NCBI GenBank assembly: GCA_914767715.1
Contig: OU612071.1
Span: forward strand, 12,445,493 to 12,509,492
From: Membranipora membranacea
Taxonomy: Eukaryota; Bryozoa; Gymnolaemata; Cheilostomatida; Membraniporidae
Reading direction: 5' to 3'
DNA length: 64,000 nucleotides
The notes under the pieces were generated by a model. That model was not told the DNA's origin. It saw only the letters and a program-made list of their open reading frames with translations, and searched no databases. Positions within the stretch are counted from its first letter, which is position 1. The number at the start of each line of letters is the position of its first letter. Below, piece after piece: positions 37,014-44,799 of the stretch. Position numbers and translations under genes: made by a program.

Positions 37014-39896
37014 CAATCAATCAAGGGGGATTTCAGTCAGCAAAAATTGCTATCTTATCCCGAGGGTCTGGCCCACAAAAAGCTAATTGAAGGAACTATA
37101 ATTTTCAGCGGGTGATAGTGATAATTTTTATTAAAAAGCCAATGCTCATTCTTATTGAAAGACCCCCAGAATGCAGGAACACTGAACCAAACGTTATTTA
37201 TCTAGACTCTAGAATACTTTTACCATATTTTCTGATACACCATTGAAGTTTTATTGATTCCTATTGTTCTATGCTAATCTATGTTTAACTACCCAATCAT
37301 GATTGGTTTCTAGAACTGAGATATGTGTAGAATTTTATGAGTTTGAGAGCTCTCACCGAGTTGCTGGGACATTTGATGATTCACTCCTTGAGGTCCTTGA
37401 ACGGTCATGTCTCCTACTGGTTGCTTGGTTGGGTATTCTTCAAAAATATAAATAAAATACAGCATATAAAATATAATATACATATTTCGCAGTAGGACTG
37501 AGAAGTTGAAGAGAAGTTTCTTTTTCAAATATGCTTATTGATAGCAAATAGTTCTGTCTTTCTTTGTGAGATAATTTTTTTTGCCTCACTTTCATGTCGA
37601 GCTCCAGTCTAATTTTTTTTTCAATTTGTTCCTAATCGTAATGCATTTTTTACAAGTATTTTCACTCAAAGCATCATACTTTCTGATACATGGAGGAACA
37701 AATGAAGCCTATCCTATCCTATCATTAGCTAACCCTCAATTGAACATTTTTTCACAATTACTATAGTCAGTGATAACAATAAAATTGATCATTCAAATTT
37801 TGACTTTCGTTCAGATTGTAGATAAACCTGAACCATGGAGCAGGGCTGTCCCTGGCTACCTTGCCTATAGACTACAATGTTTACAGTTTTTCTGCTAAAT
37901 TACACTACATTACAACACTGCTGCTTGATTGCTGATAATGCATTATTCAATGATTCATGTAGACTTTTGGCCTGACACTACAACAGTATTGAACTTGTTG
38001 CTATGGAATTCAGGAACTGATGATGTCCTGAGAGTGGAATGATATAGCAAACACTCACTGAGATTTTGAATTTCATCGTCATTCTTCTTTTGCCTCTTTG
38101 TAATTGCGGCCAAACTCTGCTCTACAAACAAAATAAAAAATTTAATTTTTAATTGTCTAAAATCAAGCTCTCTAGCCTTGTCAAGTGGCAACTTAACAAA
38201 AAAAAAATCGCCGTGTGACAAGGCTTCTGTGGCTCAATTATTGCTGCAACATCTACAATCCTCAGTATCCCACAATGTTTTCTGTCCCTCTGAAAAAGAA
38301 GGTAAAGAAATTAAAGCACGGGACTGGGCCTGTGGTGCCTGAATAAATTCCCAATTATTTTGCTACTTGACTGTAGCTTGCTTCCAATCAATTTTTGCAT
38401 AACCTGAGATTTACGAGACCCTATTGTTCCAGCTCTTTTCAATGTACAAAGGCAATTATATACTTTAAACCATACATTATTGCATTTTTTGGTATTGAAA
38501 CTACCCTGTTATTACGGACACTACCCAATAATGATTGAATTTAAGAACTGAGATAGGTGCAGACTTTTATGAGTAAATAAGCAATCACCGAATCGTTGTA
38601 GCATCTGATAATTTTCATTCTGTCTCATGGACAGGGTGTCAATGGGAGCATTCACATTAAAAGTGCCTCCGTGTGGCTCGTTGGTGGTACCACCTTCAAT
38701 AAATATAATATTGATAGTCATTTCATCAACTCAGCAAACTTCCAACTGGTTGCGGACTATTGAACTCAACAATTGTACTTATTAAATTTTAATCTGGAAG
38801 CGATGCAAATTTGTTTTTTTGAGAACACATAATATCTTCCTGAGTAATATTTAACGTAGTTCAAAGCATGCATGTTAACATGATGTGATACGCAGAGATG
38901 TCAACAATTGAAAATGAGAAGCTTATAATGAACTGGATGCATTTCTTTTGAAATGAAAGCTGATAGCAATACAACAATACCTTTGTTGCTTGTATGGCGC
39001 ATGACTGAATGGACCCACAACTCCTGTGGCATGAATCGTACGGCAACCAATAACCGATGGCGCCATCTCACCATTCCTGCAAGTTGAGATGGTGCCATCG
39101 GTCGTGGCTTCATGTCCCACTGGGGGAGCTTTCACGATCCCTTGCCTAAGCCCCAAGCACCACTGGGTGTATTTACCTACTGTGTTGGCCTAGTCTAGGA
39201 TTGAATGAAATCTATGTTGACTTGTACCAAGTTGGGCCTGGAAAAAGTTGTCATGGCTTGGCCATGATGTGGCGCTTCCCCTCCAAGTACTATGCATATA
39301 CATAACATACGAATGGATGAAATTTGAAGCTCCAATGTAACAAAGTTGAGAGGTCAATTTCATCCCTGTTTATACCATCGCAAGCACTCATAATGAAAAT
39401 CATGAATGTATCAACATTATTACAATCTTCAATCATTTTTGTTTCATATTTTAGCATTGACAATTGTTTAAATTTGAAATAAATACCATTCAATGCACTA
39501 TAACACCCAGCAGTCACAAGATCAGAAGAAATCTGCCCTGGAGTGGTCAATTATTATTCTATATAAGCTACCACCTAGATGACAGTTGGTGCAAACCTGC
39601 ATGAGTTAAACGAACATATCTTCATTCAAGTCCTAATATTAACTCCCCCATGAGGGTATTTGATGAACTTTGGACTGTCATTGTGGTATTATCTTACCTA
39701 GGTCGTTGATTGTGTCAGTAATTTGACGAATTTCTCCATTCATGTCCCTCATCTTCAATTTAAGCTCTTTATACTGGGTGAGTACAAGCCCATAGCATGC
39801 TCCCAGAAGGATGAAACCAGATACAACAAGCAGTGTCAACCCAGCGATTAACAGCTTATTCTTGTTGAGAGAGCTTTCTTGACCTTGTCTAGGCAT
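29684..39896 (-). CDS. Membrane-anchored coiled-coil CUB-like protein, copy B (complete)
   Basis: Minus-strand exons: 39,698-39,896 (anchor), 38,589-38,693 (X1), 38,059-38,121 (Z1), 37,357-37,437 (Y1), 36,401-36,505 (X2), 35,850-35,924 (Z2), 35,137-35,217 (Y2), 34,386-34,466 (Y3), 31,495-32,688 (coiled coil), 30,500-30,690 and 29,684-29,962 (CUB-like, stop TGA). They join in one frame, about 820 residues if all are used. Predicted architecture: cytoplasmic tail, transmembrane helix, short helical and Gly/Gln cassettes, N-glycosylated coiled-coil stalk, distal CUB-like domain. This suits an oligomeric type II surface receptor or lectin-like protein, an inference from layout only. No named orthologue is recognised. 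Cassette use may vary by alternative splicing because all cassettes are phase 1-1. Confidence 0.78.
30500..30690 (-). CDS. Copy B exon: first half of CUB-like domain
   Basis: 191 bp from ..TTGATTGCAG to a GTTAGT donor, phase 1 to phase 0. It encodes GSCTDESSACTLGDFSELTC, then a run ending GLKITLRQFD. The -x-I-T-L-x-F/Q-F-D pattern before an exon border and several Cys fit the start of a CUB domain. Confidence 0.6.
31495..32688 (-). CDS. Copy B large coiled-coil exon with 58-residue repeats
   Basis: 1,194 bp, open, phase 1-1, from ..TTGGATTGCAG to GTGAGT. It starts AMSLDSLGTKITELTTEFGR, has about 150 leading residues, then four 174-bp units (for example ESKMNQHIEMMASINDTASA). Numerous NxS/T sequons are present. 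It is 111 bp longer than the copy A exon, partly from extra codons near the start. Confidence 0.8.
32815..33135. repeat. Foldback element, about 320 bp, with a partial copy at 33,180-33,710
   Basis: Left-arm text TTTTTGGTATCATTCTAG, TCAGTCTAATTTATAAAACT and GTTTATTAACA reappears inverted as TTTAGACTGAG..., CCAGAATGATACCAAAAA. The centre carries GGTACT/AGTACC repeats. The neighbouring 33,180-33,710 repeats the same motifs. Confidence 0.6.
33980..34330 (-). mobile_element. Partial MITE copy, GGGGGTCTTTCAATTAG family (reverse)
   Basis: The reverse-orientation core TCTAATTGAAAGACCAAGTG, GGGTGATAATTTTCGG and CGCATCGCTCATTCAAACTA ends at AAGGACCCCC near 34,312. Confidence 0.5.
34386..34466 (-). 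CDS. Copy B cassette exon Y3
   Basis: 81 bp, phase 1-1, encoding GYPTKQPVGDTTVQGPQGVN then HQMSQQL. This third Y exon has about 750 bp of flank duplicated with Y2 (shared TTTCGCAG.AGGACTGAGAAG and TTTCATGTAGAGCTCCAGTC). Confidence 0.6.
34750..34950 (-). mobile_element. MITE copy, GGGGGTCTTTCAATTAG family (reverse)
   Basis: It runs from CTGGGGGTCTCGCTCAGAAA through AGTGATTTTGTCTAGTTGAA to CTTATTGAAAGATCCCCC. A further partial copy in the same orientation lies at 37,095-37,172. Confidence 0.55.
35137..35217 (-). CDS. Copy B cassette exon Y2
   Basis: 81 bp, phase 1-1, encoding GYPTKQPVEDTTVQGPQGVK then HQMSQQL. Donor GTGAGA. Confidence 0.6.
35850..35924 (-). CDS. Copy B cassette exon Z2
   Basis: 75 bp, phase 1-1, encoding ERYMNQSLAEIMKRQKENDD then EIQNI. 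Acceptor TTTGTAG, donor GTGAGG. Confidence 0.6.
36401..36505 (-). CDS. Copy B cassette exon X2
   Basis: 105 bp, phase 1-1, encoding GGTTNEPHGGTFDVNARIDT to QMLQRF, with donor GTGAGA. It is the second unit of a tandem X-Z-Y duplication. Confidence 0.6.
36635..36658 (+). repeat. Poly-G tract (24 G)
   Basis: An uninterrupted run of 24 G lies in an intron of copy B. It may form G-quadruplexes, and its length is error-prone in sequencing. Confidence 0.9.
36979..37024 (+). repeat. (TCAA)n microsatellite
   Basis: About eleven tandem TCAA units (one imperfect, AACAA) lie in an intron of copy B. Confidence 0.9.
37357..37437 (-). CDS. Copy B cassette exon Y1
   Basis: 81 bp, phase 1-1, encoding EYPTKQPVGDMTVQGPQGVN then HQMSQQL. 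Acceptor ..TTTGAAG, donor GTGAGA. Confidence 0.6.
38059..38121 (-). CDS. Copy B cassette exon Z1 (shortened)
   Basis: 63 bp, phase 1-1, encoding EQSLAAITKRQKKNDDEIQN plus L. It lacks the four leading codons (RYMN) of Z2 and copy A but stays in frame. Confidence 0.6.
38589..38693 (-). CDS. Copy B cassette exon X1
   Basis: 105 bp, phase 1-1, encoding GGTTNEPHGGTFNVNAPIDT to QMLQRF. The donor is GTGATT, weaker than the GTGAGA of X2 and of copy A, so X1 may be skipped more often. Confidence 0.6.
39698..39896 (-). CDS. Copy B exon 1: start codon and transmembrane anchor
   Basis: The ATG is at 39,896 and the first residues are MPRQGQESSLNKNK. The hydrophobic run LLIAGLTLLVVSGFILLGAC follows, then a heptad-like stretch to TINDL plus one base. 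The donor is GTAAGA. It has the same length (199 bp) and phase as 5,380-5,578. Confidence 0.8.
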
Positions 39897-39977
39897 CTTT
39901 CTTTCATCTGTTTGTTTGATTGTTGGATTCTCTTCGTGTCAAGCATAACTCTATGTAGCCTGTTCTTCTTCCTGTAG

Positions 39978-40023
39978 CTTTGTTCGGTAGAGGAGGGGGG
40001 GGGGAACCCCCGACCGAACAAAG
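39978..40023. repeat. Hairpin with G-rich tract upstream of copy B exon 1
   Basis: CTTTGTTCGGT, a G-rich run, CCCCCG and ACCGAACAAAG form an inverted repeat at the position equivalent to 5,656-5,700. Confidence 0.6.
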
Positions 40024-41198
40024 CTTGTCAAGACAGGATAAACTCTATGGTTTCAACAGAATAAAAGTGCATGTAGTCCTTTGTGAGCTGTTCATGAAAA
40101 CTAATTAATGCTAGTTACTACGTGCTATTGTCTTAATAATACCAAATTCCACCTAGCACACTTTGCTTTCATTTTTTGAGTCAAGCTTGTTATTTAGGAA
40201 TTTTTTTGCTTTGCATATTTTTAAAACTTACAATAGAGAGCGCAGCTTAGTCTATGAAATTAAAGTTGATGAATTCTACATTGGATAAACTTGACCTATT
40301 GCTTCATAGGATTATTTGCTTTTACTGCAACAGTCATGTTTCAGAATCAAGGCGGGATGCTTTATTCAACTGTCAATCTCAAATAAGAGCTAAAAACGCT
40401 TAAAGAGGGGTGTAGGCCAGATAGAGCTGCTAAACAAGACGTACTCTAAAAACGACGTAACAGGCAATTTTGAAGGCAGGAAAACACAGAATGACTCAGT
40501 GATACTAAAATGTGCTGAATCAAAGAATGAGGGTGTACCCAGTTGTAGCAGTAAAGGCAGCATATCCCAAGTCAGCAGAGTTGAAGACAATAGTTGGGTT
40601 TTAATACTATTCTACGTGATAATAATCATTTCATTAGTGATCATCGATAGCACTATTGTTTTATCTCAAAACATCATGCCATGCTTCACCATGGCAGGAA
40701 ATGAAGCAAATCAGATTCATAAAAGTTGAAATGGTTTTTCTTGTGTCAATCAGATAGTATTGCACAGCCAATTCCAATTTAATGCAAGTGGCAGTAATTC
40801 TGTACAAGGTATGTGCACAGTCAAGTCATGATAGTGACGTCTCTTGCCAAAAATTTGGTAGACTTTGAACTCACTCTCAGAAGGTAATGGCTGGTGCACA
40901 TTGTCCCAGTCAATCATCCCAGTCAATGTGAACATGAAAATGATGCAATCCCAGTCTGTCTGGGTCCGTCTGGGACTGTATCTGGAAAGTTTGTAAGCGT
41001 TAAACTTTCCCGATACTGTCCAAGACGGACCCGGACTCCTTTTACATCTGGGTGCTATGTGAACCGCACATTGGGATGATCTGGGACGATCAGGGACGAT
41101 CCTAAACAATGTGAACAGCACTATCCCAGCACTATCCCAAACAAAAACCTAATTGCTAGTCTGGGATGGATTTTATAATGTGAACATAAGACTGTGAC

Positions 41199-41602
41199 CA
41201 GGGGTGTATATACTAAAAAATTTCACTCACTGACTTTTTAGAGATGAGCATAATGATCGGGCGCAGCCCGATCCACAGGCCGTAGGCGTGGCGGGGAGGG
41301 TGTGGAAGCGCCCTCCCACCACGGAAATTTTTGCATATCGGTAGCAAAATAGTGCAAGCAGAGAGGTATTTCAATAGCTCACAGAGCTGTTGGGTACTTT
41401 CAGAAAACAACTCAATAGCAGTAGAAGATTACGGTAGAAATGCTCCAGTTATAAAGCACCCATTTGAAAAAAAACTGACCTAGATGGGATTTGAACCCAC
41501 AACAATTTGATTAACAGTGATTATGAGGCAGACGCTCTACACACTGAGCTATTCAGCCATTCACAGGTTACCGTGGGCCGTGAGTGCTAATATACGCCAC
41601 TG
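41199..41602 (-). mobile_element. 404-bp hAT-like non-autonomous element with tRNA-like interior, 8-bp TSD
   Basis: The ends are CAGGGGTGTATATA and (inverted) CAGTGGCGTATATT. The target ACTGTGAC is duplicated at 41,191-41,198 and 41,603-41,610. The duplicate block A has the single uninterrupted ACTGTGAC at 6,900-6,907. CAG-starting inverted termini and an 8-bp duplication are the hAT superfamily signature. There is no coding capacity. The interior includes a GC-rich hairpin near 41,255-41,320 and the tRNA-like segment at 41,476-41,558. Confidence 0.88.
41476..41558 (-). repeat. tRNA-like segment inside the hAT-like element (Met-CAT-like)
   Basis: On the minus strand, GGCTGAATAGCTCAGTGTGT provides an A box, CTCATAA looks like an anticodon loop with CAT, and GGGTTCAAATCCC is a full B box and T arm. 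The acceptor and anticodon stems pair poorly and the variable region is long. It is probably a pseudo-tRNA rather than a working gene. Confidence 0.55.
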
Positions 41603-42861
41603 ACTGTGACTATCTGGGATAAGCATCTGGGATGGCATCCTAATGTCATCTGGGACAATGTCATCTGGGACAATGTGAACCACGCCCAACAAAACAAAAA
41701 GATTTTCAGCTAATCAAGAGTAAAAGTTGCTATTGAAACAGTGAACATGTAGTTGGTAGTTTCACTGAGACAGTAGTCATATAGCTTCAAACTCAAAAGG
41801 TTTGACATAATTTCAATGTTTTCTTTCACATCATGCTGACCTGACACAGCGCAGACATCTACAAACTGAGTTTAAACTAGAAATAACGGGCATATTAACA
41901 CCACTCCTCAATGCTATTCAAACCCAAAATCTCCAGTAAATGCCAGGGAAATCTCAGGTGTTATTATTTTTCTGATCTTGTTGAATATTCAAGGTTAGTG
42001 CATTGTGGAATACCAATTCATTGATTCAAATCATCCTCCAAAACTGCCGGCATAACCTCCCCTGTTCGTATTGTCCCAATTTTTGCTACTGTATATTTTT
42101 ATACAGATAAAACTACCAGCCCCATTGTGTGATGTCTGCTCCGTATAAATTGGATCTTGCCAGCTCTGCAAGATCGCTCAGTGATAGCGTACGGTTAAGA
42201 CCTAAACAAAGATACAAACTAATAACCCTTTAACAATATTTTCACGTAAAGTTATGGTTTATATGTGGTCTCAGAAGACATTGACTTATCAAGGAGAATT
42301 ATTTTTATTTTTTGTGCTGTTTTTCAAGGCATGGTGGTGCATGGCATATTATTTGAAAGTTCAGTAACATTATCAAAATAATATCACGCTGTTGCGTCAT
42401 ATATATGCCGTTTTTATCCCGATGAATCATGGTCATGGGTAATGCGTTGCCGCCAACCACTGTGTCATCATTGTGTTGCCACTAGGATGACATTTTACGT
42501 AAATTTTCAGCACTGTTCCATGGTAAAATGGCCCGGAACTTTTATAGAAACTCATTCTCGGTGCTAGGTTCCAGGTGATATTTAATTCTGTTATCACACT
42601 GCCCTCTGTGTAGTGTATACCAACACCTTATAATGCCAGCTTAGATTTCTCTTGGTTTATGACAATGTCTCCAATAGCAAGGTTTGAAGGACCACATTTT
42701 TCATGGTCAAACCAGTTGCTCCGCTGTCATTCTGAAACACAGAGGCAGAACAATATATGAATGGGATGATGATTAGAAATCACCGTGTTTCCATGGGACA
42801 GCCTTGAGCAAATTTCCAGCTGTTCCTTGCATGGAAATACCTACACTCAAAGAACTCAAAT

Positions 42862-43172
42862 GGTATCATATCGAAGTTCTCAGTCTATTTAAGAGCACCA
42901 TGAACAACCTTTTGAATAGCCTATGGATAAAGTTGAAATCTTTAGCTTTACTGAAATGATAATTTTTGGGTTTTCTCAACCACTAAGGTTGTCCACACTT
43001 CATCTTTTTATGTAAAAGAGCGACAACCTTAGTGGTGGAGACAAGTTGAAAAGCAGTTTCATTTTAATAAAATGATTCCAGCTGTGTCCATAGGCTATTC
43101 AAAAGGTTGCCGTTGTGTTCGTAAATAGACAATGACCTTCACTATGATACCAAATATGGGGAGGCGCTACTA
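42862..43172. mobile_element. Foldback MITE, GCGCCTCCCCATA family
   Basis: Long inverted arms: CTCAGTCTATTTAAGAGCAC, CAACCTTTTGAATAGCCTAT on the left and the inverse on the right, ending ATATGGGGAGGCGCTACTAT. A central inverted CAACC.TTAGTGGT pair is present. Same family as 56,393-56,737 and the half copy at 57,858-57,975. Confidence 0.65.
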
Positions 43173-43501
43173 TAGCTTTAAGTTTAGCTAACTTTTATTC
43201 CCGTGTTATATATCAGATGATTATAATTTCATTGAGTTTGTATTGGAAATAAATACCTCTTGAGCAAAAGTTATCCAGAGTTCATCTTAACTGGTTTTGA
43301 ATTGATTCAATGTCAGCTAGCACTATTTGTAGCTAGTTAAGATGGGAGATTATATTAATTAATGAGGTAGATTATATGTAGTCTGAGCCCCCCAGACTTT
43401 GCCCCCCCCCCGTCCGACGGCCCCCCCCGGAGATTATATGTTGTCCTCCTAGGAATTAAGCTATTTGAAGCATTTATGATATGTAAAAGGATTCATTATT
43501 G

Positions 43502-43764
43502 CAGGGCTGTAGTTTAAGAAAAATCTTAGGGGAGGCGAAAAAACTTAAGAGGGTGTGCTATGGCCCCAGGTTGGATTGTAAGACCCTCCTCTTGGGCCTG
43601 GGGTTAGACCCCAGCCTACGAAGCATTTCAATGATATAAATAGCAAATGGGAGTCCCAAATGAGCTGATTCGCACATGGAATATGTTATAGCATTTGTCG
43701 GCCATTCTATTGAGCATTCTTGAGGAGGCAGAGCGTCCCTACCTCCCCTAAAACTATTGGCCTG
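43502..43764 (+). mobile_element. 263-bp MITE, CAGGGCTGTAGTTTAAG family, 5-bp TSD
   Basis: Ends CAGGGCTGTAGTTTAAG and inverse CAGGCCAATAGTTTTAG. TATTG is duplicated at 43,497-43,501 and 43,765-43,769. A second copy is at 44,536-44,790 and a partial at about 60,755-60,840. Confidence 0.7.
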
Positions 43765-43819
43765 TATTGCCCCATTAGTGATCTCCTACTAGATATGAGA
43801 GAAGCTAACTCCCACCCAC

Positions 43820-43992
43820 CTCTTCATAGTCATCTTCTTCTTCTTCCTTAGTTTAGGAGGCAGAGTTTTAAACACACTACCATCAGAGAGAGCTACTGTC
43901 CGACTGTCTGAGCTAACCGGTACAAGAGACTTCTCAGCTGACATATTGATGTTACTCATGCTAAGTCGGATGTTACTCAAGCTAACAATCAC
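43820..43992 (-). pseudogene. Orphan ESS2 exon 1 copy with 10-bp deletion
   Basis: It encodes MSAEKSLVPVSSDSRTVALS and DGSVFKTLPPKLRKKK, matching exon 1 of the intact gene. The ILEEDDYEE codons are then lost through a 10-bp deletion, which shifts the frame. A GTGGGT donor follows. The 5' flank (43,993-44,160) also matches the flank of the intact exon 1 (59,590-59,760). No other ESS2 exon is present nearby in the correct order, so this is a relic. Confidence 0.85.
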
Positions 43993-44535
43993 ATCATTGG
44001 CGGGTCTTAGAGTCTAACCACTTGGCTGATTTAGGTTGTGCACTGCAGGGGGCGGACGCCGGTAAGATGTAAGATGTATTTAGTAAGATTTGACAATGAT
44101 GATTTTATCTTGTTTCTTTGAACTGCAGGTTCACTCTCACTGAAGTAACTACAAAAAAAATGCAAATGATCGGATACAACAATGCTCAGTTTAAAAGTTC
44201 ATCTAGGTAGAAACACACAACACTAGTAACAAATGCACACACTGATCACGTGATATACTATTGCATGTATATCTCTGATCGATAGAGAGTGAATTATTTC
44301 ACTTAGTGAGAGTACAATCACAAGGAATTTGGTGTGACAACCTTGTTCAAATTTATTAATTAGGGGTGGGTACATGTTAGGTACTGCTACTAAATTTACT
44401 AAAACGATCAGAGATACACATGTTAATAGTGTAGTCTCAATGTAACATATACATTAACAGAACCTGTAGGGCTGAGGTAGGCAACTCCAAAATGGATTAA
44501 AGTGGACATAAGGGTTTGAACGCTCAGTGCCAGTA

Positions 44536-44790
44536 CAGTGCCGTAGTTTAAGAAAAATAATAGGGGAGGCGGAAATCCTTGAGGATGTGAAGTAACACCA
44601 GGTTGGGTATTGTATTCTCCTCCTGAATCCCCAGTCTCCAAAGTGTCTTAGTATATAAATAGCATATGGAAGTCCCGAATGAGCTGAGTCTGACATTGAA
44701 CACTTAATTATAGCATTTTTAGGAGCTTTTTATGGAGCTTTCTAGAGGAGGCAGAGCGTTCCTACTGCCTCTCCCAGAACTACGGGCCTG
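44536..44790 (+). mobile_element. 255-bp MITE, CAGGGCTGTAGTTTAAG family, 5-bp TSD
   Basis: Ends CAGTGCCGTAGTTTAAG and inverse CAGGCCCGTAGTTCTGG. CAGTA is duplicated at 44,531-44,535 and 44,791-44,795. Non-coding. Confidence 0.7.
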
Positions 44791-44799
44791 CAGTACAAC

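Larger units (their letters stand above)
40050..42870. other. Non-coding flank of block B, collinear with 5,730-7,690
   Basis: It is collinear with block A except for two insertions: the hAT-like element at 41,199-41,602 and about 450 bp at roughly 41,735-42,185. The frame at 40,750-41,121 is the repeat-derived counterpart of 6,432-6,779. Confidence 0.6.

Noticed and set aside
41476-41558. Functional tRNA-Met gene
   Set aside because: The A and B boxes and a CAT loop are present, but the acceptor and anticodon stems do not pair and it sits inside a mobile element.
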